Shown here: positions 19,897 through 29,924 of the stretch, piece by piece | Layout of the letters: each line of letters starts with the position of its first letter | Numbering within the stretch: position 1 is the first letter of the stretch | NCBI RefSeq assembly: GCF_019740315.1 | Contig: NZ_JAHXZR010000009.1 | Span: 124,001-188,000, forward strand | Direction of reading: 5' to 3' | Origin: Oceanobacter mangrovi | GTDB taxonomy: Bacteria > Pseudomonadota > Gammaproteobacteria > Pseudomonadales > Oceanobacteraceae | Length of the DNA stretch: 64,000 nucleotides | Position numbers and translations under genes: made by a program | The notes under the pieces: generated by a model | The model's input: the letters and a program-made list of their open reading frames with translations, nothing else | Databases searched by the model: none | What the model was told of the DNA's origin: nothing

Positions 19897-20163
19897 GTGG
19901 CAAATTCTGCTGGTTCTCGTAAACGCGCCCGTCAGGCAATCAAGCGTCGTGCTCGTACTGTAGCTCTGCGTTCCATGGTGCGCACTTACATCAAGAAAGT
20001 TAACGCTGCTGTAGTAACAGGCGAATACGATCAGGCGCAAGCTGCGTTCACCAAGGCTCAGCCTTACATCGACAAGATGGTAAACAAGGGTATCCTGCAC
20101 AAGAACACTGCTGCACGTACCAAGAGCCGTCTGAACGCCAAGGTTGTGTCTCTGAAAGGTTAA
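19897..20163 (+). CDS. rpsT: 30S ribosomal protein S20
   Basis: 88 residues, basic and helical, starting MANSAGSRKRARQAIKRRA. Binds 16S rRNA early in 30S assembly. TTGAGGAG gives a strong ribosome binding site. GTG encodes the start (19897). Single-gene unit with its own promoter and terminator; in E. coli it is translationally autoregulated. Confidence 0.98.
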   Translation: MANSAGSRKRARQAIKRRARTVALRSMVRTYIKKVNAAVVTGEYDQAQAAFTKAQPYIDKMVNKGILHKNTAARTKSRLNAKVVSLKG

Positions 20164-20179
20164 TCCTTTCGGAAACAGC

Positions 20180-20206
20180 AAAAAGCCCGCACAATGCGGG
20201 CTTTTT
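20180..20206 (+). terminator. Intrinsic terminator after rpsT
   Basis: AAAAAGCCCGCA pairs with TGCGGGCTTTTT around a three-base loop, with T-run. Separates rpsT from murJ. Confidence 0.92.
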
Positions 20207-20294
20207 TGTGTCTGTCTGTTGGCCATAGCTGTCATCAGCCAGTAATCATCCGCATCCGTACCCACGGCTGACAGGGAATTTAAGGCCAGAGCCC

Positions 20295-21878
20295 ATGAGC
20301 GCAGAGAAGCAGAATGCCACTCCGGCAACCGCCGGCAAGTCTTCCAACAGTCTGTTGAAGTCATCTTCCATCGTCAGTGTGTTTACGCTGTTGAGCCGGG
20401 TTTTGGGATTGGTGCGCGACGTTATTGTGGCGCAGTACTTTGGCGCCAGGGTCGATCCCTTTTTGGTGGCGTTCAAAATTCCCAATTTTTTTCGGCGGCT
20501 GTTTGCAGAAGGGGCTTTTTCGGTCGCTTTTGTACCGGTATTGAGTGAATACCGCACTCAGCGCAGTCTGGCCGATGTGCAGTTACTGGTGTCGCGGGTG
20601 TCTGGCACTCTGGGGATGGCGGTGCTTGGGGTGACTGTGGTTGCTCTGTTGTTTTCCGATTATTTGCCCTGGCTGTTTGCGCCAGGTTTTGCCAAGCAGC
20701 CGGAAAAGTTCGCCATGACAGGTGAGCTGTTGCGAATCACCTTTCCCTATCTGTTTTTTATCACCATGACGGCCCTAGCGGCCGGTATCCTGAATAGTTA
20801 TGGTCGCTTTGCGGTGCCAGCTTTTACGCCGGTACTGCTGAATCTGGTTTTGATCGCCACCACTATCTTTGCCACGGATCTGTTTGAGGAGCCGTTGTTT
20901 GCATTGGCCTGGGGGGTATTCTTTGCTGGTCTGATTCAGTTGCTGTTCCAGTTGCCATTTCTGGCGCGCTTGCAGTTGTTGGTGCGGCCGACAGTAACTC
21001 GGGGGGATGAAGGCGTTATCCGGATTGTGACTCTGATGGTGCCAGCGCTGTTTGGGGTGTCAGTCAGTCAGATCAACCTGCTGTTGGACACCATGCTGGC
21101 GTCGTTTCTGGAAAGTGGCAGTGTCAGCTGGCTGTATTACGCCGACCGTCTCAATAACTTGCCGCTGGGGATTTTTGCCATCGCCATTGGGGTGGTGATC
21201 CTGCCAGCGCTGTCCAGCAAGCATGCCGCGAAAGAAGCCGATGCGTTTGCCAGAACCATCGATTGGGCCATTCGGATGGTGCTGTTGCTGGCTTTACCAG
21301 CAGCGCTGGCGTTGGCGCTGTTGGCTCGCCCCTTGATGGCGACGATCTTTTTTCATGGCGAAATGACCGCTTATGACGTTGGCCAGATGAGTACGGCGCT
21401 GCAGGCGTATGCCGCTGGTTTGTTGGCCTTTATGCTGATCAAGGTGCTGGCGCCTGGTTATTACGCCCGGCAGGATACCAAGACGCCGGTGCGCATCGGT
21501 ATTCAGGCGATGGTGGTTAACATGGTGATGAACCTGGCGCTGGTGTTTTCGCTGGCGCACGTGGGGTTGGCGCTGGCAACCAGTTTGTCGTCTTACTTTA
21601 ATGCGCTGATGTTGTATCTGGGGCTGCGTAAAAGTGAAGTTTACGTTCCGCAGCCGGGCTGGTGGCGTTTCCTGCTGAAGCTGGTAGCTGCCAATCTGGT
21701 TATGGGGGCGGTGGTGGTGTGGCTGGCTGGCGATGTGGCCCAGTGGCTGACGATGTCCAGTCATCAGCGTATTGGCCAGATGTCCGCCGTGGTGCTGGCG
21801 GGCGTGGTGGCTTATATCGGCACGCTGCTGGCGGTGGGGTTGCGGCCTCGTCATTTACGTGGTGCGCTGTTTGACTAG
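20295..21878 (+). CDS. murJ: Lipid II flippase MurJ
   Basis: 527 residues. MOP-superfamily exporter that flips lipid II across the inner membrane. About fourteen hydrophobic segments. Family motifs include SRVLGLVRDVIVAQYFGA (~35-52), FKIPNFFRRLFAEGAFSVAFVP (split over ~60-82) and YYADRLNNLPLGIFAIAIG (~280-300). The N-terminal ~20 residues (MSAEKQNATPATAGKSS) are a polar extension. Order rpsT-murJ-ribF-ileS is conserved in gammaproteobacteria. Complete. Confidence 0.96.
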   Translation: MSAEKQNATPATAGKSSNSLLKSSSIVSVFTLLSRVLGLVRDVIVAQYFGARVDPFLVAFKIPNFFRRLFAEGAFSVAFVPVLSEYRTQRSLADVQLLVSRVSGTLGMAVLGVTVVALLFSDYLPWLFAPGFAKQPEKFAMTGELLRITFPYLFFITMTALAAGILNSYGRFAVPAFTPVLLNLVLIATTIFATDLFEEPLFALAWGVFFAGLIQLLFQLPFLARLQLLVRPTVTRGDEGVIRIVTLMVPALFGVSVSQINLLLDTMLASFLESGSVSWLYYADRLNNLPLGIFAIAIGVVILPALSSKHAAKEADAFARTIDWAIRMVLLLALPAALALALLARPLMATIFFHGEMTAYDVGQMSTALQAYAAGLLAFMLIKVLAPGYYARQDTKTPVRIGIQAMVVNMVMNLALVFSLAHVGLALATSLSSYFNALMLYLGLRKSEVYVPQPGWWRFLLKLVAANLVMGAVVVWLAGDVAQWLTMSSHQRIGQMSAVVLAGVVAYIGTLLAVGLRPRHLRGALFD

Positions 21879-21973
21879 TCTGACAGTGGTGGATTCAAGG
21901 CGCTATCAGTGTTGCAAGCCAATCAATCCGTTCCGGATGGGCTATTTGGCTGTAACCTGAGCAGCGCCTTGGC

Positions 21974-21979
21974 TATAAT
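21974..21979 (+). promoter_or_regulatory. -10 element upstream of ribF
   Basis: A perfect TATAAT with a weak -35 (TGTAAC, 17 bases upstream). Likely promoter for the ribF-ileS-lspA-fkpB-ispH run. No FMN riboswitch structure was recognised in the leader. Confidence 0.5.
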
Positions 21980-22003
21980 CCGCCCCCTTGGTTGCAGCGA
22001 ATC

Positions 22004-22034
22004 AGCCAGGAAGTATTTGAGCCAGAAGTATTTA
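22004..22034 (+). repeat. Short tandem duplication in the ribF leader
   Basis: AGCCAGGAAGTATTTG is followed directly by AGCCAGAAGTATTTA, two near-identical copies differing by one inserted G and the last base. Lies between the -10 and the start codon. Confidence 0.6.
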
Positions 22035-22050
22035 AGGATCTGACCCGACG

Positions 22051-23049
22051 ATGCGTTTATTGCGCGGCCTTCACAACATTCCCGATGATTTTCCCGGTTG
22101 CGCGGCAACGATCGGCAATTTTGATGGCCTGCATCTGGGGCATCAGGCGATTTTGCAGGCTCTGCACCGGGTCGCGGACTCCCATCAGTTGCCAACGCTG
22201 GTGATGATTTTTGAGCCGCAACCGAAAGAATTTTTTGCCATCGACAAGGCGCCAGCTCGGTTGGCCAACCTGCGTGAAAAGCTGATCGATCTTGATGCTG
22301 ATCACGTCGACTATGTGCTGTGCCTGCCGTTTAATCAGGCATTGCGGTCGATGTCGGCGGCGGATTTTATCCAGCAGGTACTGGTGCAAACACTCGGCGT
22401 TCGCCACCTGATTGTGGGCGATGACTTCCGTTTTGGCTGTGACCGCAGTGGTGATTATCAGGCGCTGGCTGCTGCCGGACAGCAATTCGGTTTTGATGTC
22501 GAAGACTCATCCACCTATCTGGTCGCTGGCCAACGGGTAAGTAGTACCCGGGTACGATCAGAGCTGCAGGCCAATAATCTGGCGGAAGTCGAGAAGCTGC
22601 TCGGTCACAAGTACCGGATGTCCGGGCGGGTTGGTTATGGTCGCCAGTTAGGCCGCACCATTGACACACCGACGGCCAACGTAATGCTGAAGCGCCATCT
22701 GCTACCGCTGCAAGGGGTGTTTGCCGTTGAGGTGCTGGATGAAAACACTGGCCAGCGCTTTGAAGGTGTTGCCAATGTTGGCAACAAGCCCAGTATCACC
22801 GAGGTGCCAGAGCCTTCTCTGGAAGTTCACCTGTTTGATTTTACAGGCAACCTGTACGGTCATCATCTGACCGTGACCTTTTGCCACAAGATTCGCGACG
22901 AAAAGAAATTCAATGGTCTGGATGAACTCAAGCAGGCCATTGCATGCGACAAGAATACTGCAAGACGGTACTTTGCCGATTTGCCCAACTCACTCCGCAG
23001 TGCCGCCGCCGTTACTTCCAGTGAAGAACAGCTGGATGGCACTGACTAA
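22051..23049 (+). CDS. ribF: Riboflavin kinase / FAD synthetase
   Basis: 332 residues. Bifunctional: phosphorylates riboflavin to FMN and adenylates FMN to FAD. The N-terminal nucleotidyltransferase domain has TIGNFDGLHLGHQAIL and VGDDFRFGCDRSGD. The C-terminal kinase domain has GYGRQLGRTIDTPTANV and GVANVGNKPS. A Ser/Ala/Glu tail follows. Twenty-five bases before ileS, so probably cotranscribed. Confidence 0.96.
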   Translation: MRLLRGLHNIPDDFPGCAATIGNFDGLHLGHQAILQALHRVADSHQLPTLVMIFEPQPKEFFAIDKAPARLANLREKLIDLDADHVDYVLCLPFNQALRSMSAADFIQQVLVQTLGVRHLIVGDDFRFGCDRSGDYQALAAAGQQFGFDVEDSSTYLVAGQRVSSTRVRSELQANNLAEVEKLLGHKYRMSGRVGYGRQLGRTIDTPTANVMLKRHLLPLQGVFAVEVLDENTGQRFEGVANVGNKPSITEVPEPSLEVHLFDFTGNLYGHHLTVTFCHKIRDEKKFNGLDELKQAIACDKNTARRYFADLPNSLRSAAAVTSSEEQLDGTD

Positions 23050-23074
23050 ACGTTATCCGAAGTGACGACCCGAT

Positions 23075-25981
23075 ATGAACGATAAAGTGGAAAGCCAATA
23101 CAAAACCACCCTGAATTTGCCGGATACCGATTTCCCGATGCGCGGCAATCTGTCCAATCGTGAGCCTGAAATGCTGGCTCGCTGGGAGGAAATGGGGCTC
23201 TACCAGAAAATTCGTGAGGCCCGTGCCGGTCGCAACAAGTTCGTATTGCACGATGGCCCTCCATACGCCAACGGCAAAATTCACATCGGTCACGCGGTTA
23301 ACAAGATTCTCAAGGATATGATCGTCAAGTCCCGCACCATGGCGGGTTTTGATGCGCCTTACGTGCCGGGCTGGGACTGTCATGGTCTGCCAATCGAGCT
23401 GAAGGTCGAGGAAAAGGTCGGCAAGGCCGGTGACAAGGTCACGGCTTCGGAATTCCGTACCCACTGTCGTGAATACGCTGCCGAGCAGGTTGCCGGACAG
23501 AAGGAAGACTTCAAGCGTCTGATGGTGTTTGGTGACTGGGAAAACCCCTACCTGACCATGAACTTCAAAACCGAAGCGGACATCATCCGGACGCTGGGCA
23601 AGATCATCGACAAGGGCCACCTGCACAAGGGCTTCAAGCCGGTTAACTGGTGTCCTGACTGTGGTTCTGCGCTGGCTGAAGCTGAAGTGGAATATCAGGA
23701 CAAGAAGTCGATTGCCATCGACGTCAAGTTTGCTTTCCCGGATACCCCGGCACTGCTGGCGGCCTTTGGTGCTGACGCGGCGCTGGAAGGCAAAACGGCT
23801 TCCATCGTCATCTGGACCACCACGCCATGGACACTGCCTGCCAACGAAGCGGTTTCCGTGCATCCAACGCTGGAGTACTCGCTGGTACTGTTGCAAGAGC
23901 AGGGTGAAATGCTGGTACTGGCGGCGGATCTGGTGGCTGAAGCGATGCAACGTTATGGCATCGAAGCATCTGCTTATGAAGTGGTTGCTACCGCCAAAGG
24001 TGCTGCTTTTGGCTGGACCGCTGAACAAAAGGCAGCTGGCAAGGGCGCACCGTTCGCTGTTCGCCATCCATTTATGCCCGGCAAGGATTCCGTTGAAAAA
24101 CTGGTTCCAATCATTACCGGCGATCACGTTACCGCTGATTCCGGTACCGGTTCTGTACATACTGCGCCAATGCACGGCGCCGACGACTATAACGTCTGCC
24201 AGCTGTTTGGTGTGGTGGCTGAACAAATGCTGGTCGATAGCGCGGGCAACTTTATTGCCACGCCGGCGCTGGAAGCGCTGGAACTGACCGGCCTCAGTAC
24301 CGCCGACAAGGGTAACTTCCGCGCTCTGGGTATTCTGGCTGAGAAAGGCGCACTGCTGAAAAAAGCCAATATTACCCACAGCTACCCGCACTGCTGGCGC
24401 CACAAGACCCCGATTATCTTCCGTGCGACACCGCAGTGGTTTATTGCCATGAACCAGAATGGCTTGCTGGATCAGGCGATGCACGAAGTGCAGAACACGG
24501 TCGAATGGCGTCCGAGCTGGGGTAAGGCCCGTATCGAAAGCATGATGACCAATCGTCCGGACTGGTGTATCTCCCGTCAGCGTACCTGGGGGGTGCCGAT
24601 CGCACTGTTCGTTCACAAGGACAGCAGTGAACTGCACCCGCGGTCTGCTGAGCTGATCGAGCAGGTGGCGCTGAAGGTCGAACAAACCGGTATTGATGCC
24701 TGGTTTGATCTGCAAGCGGCTGAACTGTTGGGCGATGAGGCTGCAGATTACGTCAAGGTTACTGATACGCTGGACGTCTGGTTTGACTCCGGTGTGACCC
24801 ACACCGCCGTGTGTCAGGCTCGTGAAGAACTGACTTTCCCGGCGGATATGTACCTGGAAGGCTCAGACCAGCACCGCGGCTGGTTCCAGAGCTCGTTGCT
24901 GACCAGTACTGCTGCTTATGGCCATGCGCCATACAAAACTGTGCTGACTCACGGCTTCACCGTCGATGGTCAGGGTCGCAAGATGTCCAAATCACTGGGC
25001 AACACCATTGAGCCACAGAAAGTGCTTAACAGTCTGGGTGGTGACATCCTGCGCTGGTGGGTAGCTGACACCGATTACAGTGGCGAGATGACGGTTTCTG
25101 ACGAGATTCTCAAGCGTAACGCTGACGCCTACCGCCGGGTACGTAACACCTGTCGTTTTCTGCTGGCCAACATCAATGGCTTTGACCCCAAAACCGATCT
25201 GGTTGATGGCGAACAACTGCTGCCTCTGGATGCCTGGATGGTGGACTACACCAGGGCGCTGCAGGAAAAAGTGATCGCGTTCTACATGGATTATGACTTC
25301 AAGGGCCTGACCAAGACCCTGATGAACTTCTGTGTATCCGAGCTGGGCGGTTTCTATCTGGACGTCATCAAGGATCGCCAGTACACCTGTAAAGCCGATG
25401 GCCTGCCACGTCGTAGCGCCCAGACTGCCTTGTTTCACGTACTGGAAGCCATGGCCCGCTGGATTGCACCGGTACTGTCGTTCACTGCTGAAGAGATCTG
25501 GGACAACCTGCCTGGTGAGCGCGAAGACTCCGTGTTCCTGGCAGAGTGGTACACCAGCTTCCCGGCCCTGGCCGAAACCGGCTTTGATAACGCGTACTGG
25601 CAGCAGATTCTGAAAGCCAAGGAAGCCGTTAACGGCCAGTTGGAAAAAGCCCGTAGCGACAAAACCATTGGTGCCAGCCTGAGTGCCGAAGTGGTGCTGT
25701 ACGCTGATGCTGAACTGAAAGCAGCGCTGGACAAGCTGGGCAATGAACTGCGGTTTGTGCTGATGACCTCAGCTGCGACCGTGGAAGCGTTCGACGAGTC
25801 GCTGGGCACTGCAACTGAACTGGCTGGCCTGCGTGTTGCTGTGGTTGTTTCCGAGCAAGAAAAGTGCGAACGCTGCTGGCATCACAGTGACAGCGTTGGA
25901 ACCAATCCACAGCATCCGACTCTTTGTCAGCGTTGTGTTGATAACGTAGAAGGAGAGGGCGAAGTCCGCCTGTACGCCTGA
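23075..25981 (+). CDS. ileS: Isoleucyl-tRNA synthetase
   Basis: 968 residues. Class I synthetase charging tRNA-Ile, with a CP1 editing domain that removes mischarged Val. HIGH motif in [11 protein letters not shown] (~67-77), WDCHGLPIE, editing threonine-rich [19 protein letters not shown], and KMSKS in [10 protein letters not shown]. The C-terminal zinc site CERCWHHS...CQRC is intact, marking the bacterial eukaryote-unlike form. Its stop overlaps the lspA ATG by one base. A long antisense open frame across it is a shadow. Confidence 0.98.
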   Translation: MNDKVESQYKTTLNLPDTDFPMRGNLSNREPEMLARWEEMGLYQKIREARAGRNKFVLHDGPPYANGKIHIGHAVNKILKDMIVKSRTMAGFDAPYVPGWDCHGLPIELKVEEKVGKAGDKVTASEFRTHCREYAAEQVAGQKEDFKRLMVFGDWENPYLTMNFKTEADIIRTLGKIIDKGHLHKGFKPVNWCPDCGSALAEAEVEYQDKKSIAIDVKFAFPDTPALLAAFGADAALEGKTASIVIWTTTPWTLPANEAVSVHPTLEYSLVLLQEQGEMLVLAADLVAEAMQRYGIEASAYEVVATAKGAAFGWTAEQKAAGKGAPFAVRHPFMPGKDSVEKLVPIITGDHVTADSGTGSVHTAPMHGADDYNVCQLFGVVAEQMLVDSAGNFIATPALEALELTGLSTADKGNFRALGILAEKGALLKKANITHSYPHCWRHKTPIIFRATPQWFIAMNQNGLLDQAMHEVQNTVEWRPSWGKARIESMMTNRPDWCISRQRTWGVPIALFVHKDSSELHPRSAELIEQVALKVEQTGIDAWFDLQAAELLGDEAADYVKVTDTLDVWFDSGVTHTAVCQAREELTFPADMYLEGSDQHRGWFQSSLLTSTAAYGHAPYKTVLTHGFTVDGQGRKMSKSLGNTIEPQKVLNSLGGDILRWWVADTDYSGEMTVSDEILKRNADAYRRVRNTCRFLLANINGFDPKTDLVDGEQLLPLDAWMVDYTRALQEKVIAFYMDYDFKGLTKTLMNFCVSELGGFYLDVIKDRQYTCKADGLPRRSAQTALFHVLEAMARWIAPVLSFTAEEIWDNLPGEREDSVFLAEWYTSFPALAETGFDNAYWQQILKAKEAVNGQLEKARSDKTIGASLSAEVVLYADAELKAALDKLGNELRFVLMTSAATVEAFDESLGTATELAGLRVAVVVSEQEKCERCWHHSDSVGTNPQHPTLCQRCVDNVEGEGEVRLYA

Positions 25982-26499
25982 TGGCCAAGTTAAAAACAAC
26001 CGCCCTGTGTTGGTGGTGGATTGCGTTGCTGGTGTTTGTGGTGGATATCGCCACCAAACAGATTGCAGAAAACCTGTTGTCTTACGGCAACCCGGTTTTC
26101 CTGCTGCCAGTGCTGGACTTTACCCTGCTGTATAACCGTGGGGCTGCGTTCAGCATGCTGGCGGATCAGGCGGGCTGGCAACGCTGGTTTTTTACCCTGA
26201 TTTCGCTGGTGGTGAGTATTGCCTTGCTGGTGTGGATGAGCCGTTTGCCAAAACGGTCTGTCTGGCTTGGCATCGCTCTTGCTCTGATTTTGGGAGGAGC
26301 ACTGGGTAATCTGTTTGACCGGATTGTGTTTGGCCACGTGATCGATTTTATATCGGTGCATTGGAATAACGCGTATTTCCCGGCTTTTAACATTGCCGAT
26401 TCAGCGATTACGGTTGGTGCTCTGATGATGGCGGTGGATGTGATTCGCGACAGTTTTGCGTCGGATGCATCCGCCACCAAACCAGATAGCAACCACTAA
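25981..26499 (+). CDS. lspA: Lipoprotein signal peptidase
   Basis: 172 residues. Aspartyl protease in the inner membrane that cleaves prolipoproteins after lipidation. Four hydrophobic helices. The two catalytic Asp lie in GNLFDRI and FNIADSAITVG, both intact; the signature NRGAAFSM is present. Start overlaps the ileS stop (TGATGG), the usual coupling. Confidence 0.97.
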   Translation: MAKLKTTALCWWWIALLVFVVDIATKQIAENLLSYGNPVFLLPVLDFTLLYNRGAAFSMLADQAGWQRWFFTLISLVVSIALLVWMSRLPKRSVWLGIALALILGGALGNLFDRIVFGHVIDFISVHWNNAYFPAFNIADSAITVGALMMAVDVIRDSFASDASATKPDSNH

Positions 26500-26524
26500 T
26501 AACCCGATAACAAGAGGTGGCACT

Positions 26525-26986
26525 ATGTCTTTGGGCGTAATTTCCAGCGGCAGCAAGGTATCCTTTCACTTTGCTCTGAAACTGGATGGCGAGCAGGTTA
26601 TTGACTCAACGTTTGATGGTACGCCAGCCGTCATGGTCGTTGGTGACGGCAACTTGCCCGAAGGCTTTGAAAACAAGCTGTTGGGACTGGTCACCGGTGA
26701 CCGCAAGAGCTTTGAAGTGGCTCCCGAGCAAGCGTTCGGCCAGCACAACCCGAACAATGTCCAGCGCATGAAACGTGCGGATTTTGCCGCTGATATGCCG
26801 ATTGCACCGGGCCTGGTAGTGTCTTTTGCCGACGCTTCCAATAACGAATTGCCGGGTGTGATCGCTTCGGTTGAAGGCGACTGGGTGGAAGTGGACTTCA
26901 ACCATCCATTGGCTGGCAAACCACTGATTTTTGAAGTCCAGATTCTGGAAGTGCAGCAAGCTGCCGAGACCGAAGATGCAAATTAA
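26525..26986 (+). CDS. fkpB: FKBP-type peptidyl-prolyl isomerase (SlpA type)
   Basis: 153 residues from ATG 26525, preceded by AGAGGTGG. It speeds cis-trans isomerisation of prolyl bonds and may act as a chaperone. The FKBP start is [21 protein letters not shown]. The SlpA-type flap insert includes [28 protein letters not shown] closes the fold. Between lspA and ispH as in E. coli and Pseudomonas. The next gene starts inside its 3' end. Confidence 0.94.
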   Translation: MSLGVISSGSKVSFHFALKLDGEQVIDSTFDGTPAVMVVGDGNLPEGFENKLLGLVTGDRKSFEVAPEQAFGQHNPNNVQRMKRADFAADMPIAPGLVVSFADASNNELPGVIASVEGDWVEVDFNHPLAGKPLIFEVQILEVQQAAETEDAN

Positions 26987-27920
26987 ACTTGCCAATCCCC
27001 GGGGCTTTTGTGCCGGGGTCGATCGGGCTATTGATATTGTTAACCGGGCGCTCGACCTGTTCGAGCCGCCTATTTATGTGCGTCACGAAGTGGTTCACAA
27101 CAAGTTTGTTGTCAGCGGTCTGCGTGACCGTGGTGCCATCTTTGTTGATGAACTCGACGAAGTGCCGGATAACAGCATTGTTATTTTTTCGGCCCATGGT
27201 GTTTCCCAAGCTGTGCGTAAAACCGCAACAGATCGCGGTCTGAAAGTCTTCGATGCGACTTGCCCACTGGTTACCAAAGTACACATGGAAGTGGCGCGTT
27301 ATAGCGCTGATGGTAGCGAATGCGTGTTGATTGGCCACAAGGGGCATCCGGAAGTGGAAGGCACCATGGGGCAGTACGATCACAGCAAGGGCGGTGATAT
27401 CTACCTGGTTGAGAATGAGCAAGATGTTGCGGAGTTGGTGGTAAAAGACCCAGCACGCTTGTCATATGTCACCCAGACTACCTTGTCGATGGATGACACG
27501 GCCAAGGTGATTGATGCGCTGCGTGAGCATTTCCCGTTGATCCAGGGGCCGCGTAAGGACGACATTTGTTACGCCACCCAGAATCGTCAGGATGCCGTTA
27601 AACAGTTGGCAGCAGAATGTGATCTGCTGCTGGTGGTCGGCTCACCAAACAGCTCCAACTCCAATCGTCTACGCGAACTTGGCGAACGTATGGGTGCACG
27701 CGCCTATTTGCTCGACAACGCCAGTGAAATTCAGCCCAAATGGTTGGAAGGTGTTGCCTGTGTCGGTATTACTGCCGGAGCGTCAGCACCGGATGTGCTG
27801 GTTCGGGAAGTTGTTGATCATTTGGTAGAGCTCGGTGGCAGCTCACCGGTGGAGATCGAAGGCGTAAAGGAAAACGTGGTGTTTTCCTTGCCGAAGGAGC
27901 TGCGGTTGCAGGAAGTTTGA
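26976..27920 (+). CDS. ispH: 4-hydroxy-3-methylbut-2-enyl diphosphate reductase
   Basis: 314 residues from ATG 26976, overlapping fkpB by 11 bases. Last step of the MEP isoprenoid pathway, making IPP and DMAPP. The three [4Fe-4S] cysteines are in [12 protein letters not shown] (Cys12), DATCPLVTK and [14 protein letters not shown]-type active-site segments [10 protein letters not shown] and HGVSQAV are present, as is [11 protein letters not shown]. Ends the rpsT-to-ispH plus-strand block; followed by a bidirectional terminator shared with the pilus operon. Confidence 0.97.
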   Translation: MQIKLANPRGFCAGVDRAIDIVNRALDLFEPPIYVRHEVVHNKFVVSGLRDRGAIFVDELDEVPDNSIVIFSAHGVSQAVRKTATDRGLKVFDATCPLVTKVHMEVARYSADGSECVLIGHKGHPEVEGTMGQYDHSKGGDIYLVENEQDVAELVVKDPARLSYVTQTTLSMDDTAKVIDALREHFPLIQGPRKDDICYATQNRQDAVKQLAAECDLLLVVGSPNSSNSNRLRELGERMGARAYLLDNASEIQPKWLEGVACVGITAGASAPDVLVREVVDHLVELGGSSPVEIEGVKENVVFSLPKELRLQEV

Positions 27921-27955
27921 GCTGGGTGATGTTTCCCGACAAACCATATTTGAGT

Positions 27956-27990
27956 AAAAGGGCTGTTCCGTGATCGGGTAGCCCTTTTTC
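27956..27990. terminator. Bidirectional terminator between ispH and the minor-pilin operon
   Basis: AAAAGGGCT pairs with AGCCCTTTT around a 15-base loop; T-rich on the plus side, T-run on the minus side as well. Lies between the convergent ispH and pilE. Confidence 0.85.
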
Positions 27991-28425
27991 TTACCAGTCG
28001 TAAGTATCGCCACCTACGGTGCGGGTCTGATTCCCAATAGAATCAGCCATCAAATCACCATCATCGGCTTGTTCTGTCGATGCTGTAGCTTCTATCTGAA
28101 TACATTGGGTCAGGGTAGCTCCACTGTCGCAGGCAACTGCTGTAATGGTGTAGCGATCATCCGCCACCTTGTAGGTTGATGTGTAACCTAATTTGGTCAG
28201 ATCTTTGGTGTAGGTCATATTGTTACTGTAGTAACGTTCCTGTGCCTGTAAAACTTGGGTGATTTCCTGGATAGCTTCGGATCGGTAGGCCTTCTGGATA
28301 TGATTCTGATAAGAAGGGATAACAATAACTGACAACACACCCAGAATGGCGAGTACAGCCATTAATTCAATCAGAGAAAAGCCTTTGGTACGCGTAAGTC
28401 TGGCAAAGCTCATATTTCTATTCAT
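27991..28425 (-). CDS. pilE: Type IV minor pilin PilE
   Basis: 144 residues. Prepilin cleavage site KG^FSLIELM after residue 15, followed by the hydrophobic helix and the conserved Glu at mature position 5. Mature sequence resembles PilE minor pilins (QKAYRSEAIQEITQVLQAQERYY in part) and ends with two cysteines in the disulfide loop region. Processed by PilD. Last gene of the minor-pilin operon, 7 bases after pilW. A second ATG four codons in is possible. Confidence 0.88.
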   Translation of the reverse strand: MNRNMSFARLTRTKGFSLIELMAVLAILGVLSVIVIPSYQNHIQKAYRSEAIQEITQVLQAQERYYSNNMTYTKDLTKLGYTSTYKVADDRYTITAVACDSGATLTQCIQIEATASTEQADDGDLMADSIGNQTRTVGGDTYDW

Positions 28426-28431
28426 GAGAGT

Positions 28432-29304
28432 CTAGTCTTCATTTACAGGGCGATTGGGGAAAAATACGGTGGTTTCCATTATCTGTCTTGGAATACCATC
28501 GTCAAATACCAGAGGTGCTGCATCCAGTAGAATATAGCTTTGTGATCCATCCAACTGGGCAGCATCGCTAAAAGCTCTGGCCAAAATTGCTATTCGCACA
28601 GCAGTAACATCACTCATATCGGTACTGTTGGTCGAAGTTATCTGATTGCCACGGATATATTCTGATGCACTGTTACCGGCACCGGGCTCAGTGAAAAGCA
28701 CTTGCATGGATTCGACACCAGATGCGATGGATTGGGTGCTACCTAATATTGTACCGGTGGACTCCCTATAGGTGGCGCAGCGCAGTACATCATCATAATC
28801 GTCGCCGATGTTGGTTGGATCTGAATCAGCCTCAACCCAATAGACGTCGACAACAATTTCGTCGTCATCCAGAGCATAAGTAGACAGTGCGGTACCTGTA
28901 CAGGTTGTTTGGTCCCAGGAAGTTCCCGTACCCGCTTCATAAACGCGTCTAATGGCCAAACGGTCTCCAGACTTGGTGTTCGCCGTATCTTCATACGCAC
29001 AGTCGGCATTATCAGCCGGTGGAATCAGGTTGGATGTACAGGGCTTTGCTGCTGCAGGGATAGTATCGGCGTATATATTGGGATGATAACCTCCATGTCG
29101 GATATTTTGACTCAACCAAGTGATACTGAAACGGGCATTTTCCTGAGCTTGTGCCATGCCATCTAGACGGTTGGCGGAACGATTGGAACCAATCATTAAT
29201 TGCATAACGACCAGACCAATAATGATAGAGATGGCACCAGCTATCATGAGTTCGATCAAACTCATGCCGCGTTGCTGAATCGCCAAATGTGACGGGATAA
29301 TCAT
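28432..29304 (-). CDS. pilW: Type IV minor pilin PilW
   Basis: 290 residues. Prepilin site QQRG^MSLIELMIAG with hydrophobic helix. The large mature domain and SNRSANRLDGMAQAQENARF are typical of PilW. Start overlaps the pilV stop (TAATG). With FimU, PilV, PilX and PilE, it primes pilus assembly together with PilY1. Confidence 0.85.
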   Translation of the reverse strand: MIIPSHLAIQQRGMSLIELMIAGAISIIIGLVVMQLMIGSNRSANRLDGMAQAQENARFSITWLSQNIRHGGYHPNIYADTIPAAAKPCTSNLIPPADNADCAYEDTANTKSGDRLAIRRVYEAGTGTSWDQTTCTGTALSTYALDDDEIVVDVYWVEADSDPTNIGDDYDDVLRCATYRESTGTILGSTQSIASGVESMQVLFTEPGAGNSASEYIRGNQITSTNSTDMSDVTAVRIAILARAFSDAAQLDGSQSYILLDAAPLVFDDGIPRQIMETTVFFPNRPVNED

Positions 29305-29924
29305 TAGTTACCGTCCTCAATACTGAATTCTGACGTGAGAGAGGCTTTACGCGAGGTGATATCGTTGGAGTTGTTATAAACCTCGTTACCGCTGCTGTCT
29401 GTGCCGGAAGTCCTGACATCCCAGGTAACCGTAATCGAAACCTGATTTGAAGTGGCTCCTTCCCCTAATCCACTTGATACCTCAACCGTTAGTTGCGGGT
29501 TTGGGAGAAAATCGGCATTGCCAGAGCGGGTGAAGTCTGCTGAGCTATCAACGACGCCTGCAGGGCAAGCAACGTCCCAGAGGTCAAAGGCCGCCATTTC
29601 TTCCGGAGTACAGGAAGCTGCATCGACCTGAGCCGTGCCATTGTAATAGGCCGCGCATCGAGTGGACGGAGAGGAGCTACAACTTACGACTCCTCCTGAG
29701 TCGTAATTGGCAATTCCATCAGGGTTCGCAAAGATACGGTTACTGATGTCCTCGACCATTGTCATTGCCAGAGCGCGGCTACCTGAGTCCTGTGCAGAGC
29801 GGTCAGATTCAAGCATCAGAGCGACCAGTCCTACCAGGCCTATCGTCGTAATGCCAACTGTGACAATGATCTCAACCAGGCCAAAGCCACGCTGGGGCTG
29901 ATTAGGCTTGCCATTGCGCTTCAT
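29304..29924 (-). CDS. pilV: Type IV minor pilin PilV
   Basis: 206 residues. Prepilin site QRG^FGLVEIIVTVGIT with conserved Glu5, then SRALAMTMVEDISNRIFANP as in PilV. Start overlaps the fimU stop by ATGA. Member of the minor-pilin priming complex. Cysteine-containing mature domain consistent with disulfide bonding. Confidence 0.85.
   Translation of the reverse strand: MKRNGKPNQPQRGFGLVEIIVTVGITTIGLVGLVALMLESDRSAQDSGSRALAMTMVEDISNRIFANPDGIANYDSGGVVSCSSSPSTRCAAYYNGTAQVDAASCTPEEMAAFDLWDVACPAGVVDSSADFTRSGNADFLPNPQLTVEVSSGLGEGATSNQVSITVTWDVRTSGTDSSGNEVYNNSNDITSRKASLTSEFSIEDGN

Noticed and set aside
21879-22050. FMN riboswitch before ribF
   Set aside because: The leader is too short (about 65 bases after the -10) and shows none of the conserved FMN element helices.
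23012-24802. Long open frame antisense to ileS (596 codons)
   Set aside because: Lies wholly opposite a complete, motif-rich ileS; composition is Gln/His/Arg-rich as expected from a shadow frame, with no ribosome site or family motif.
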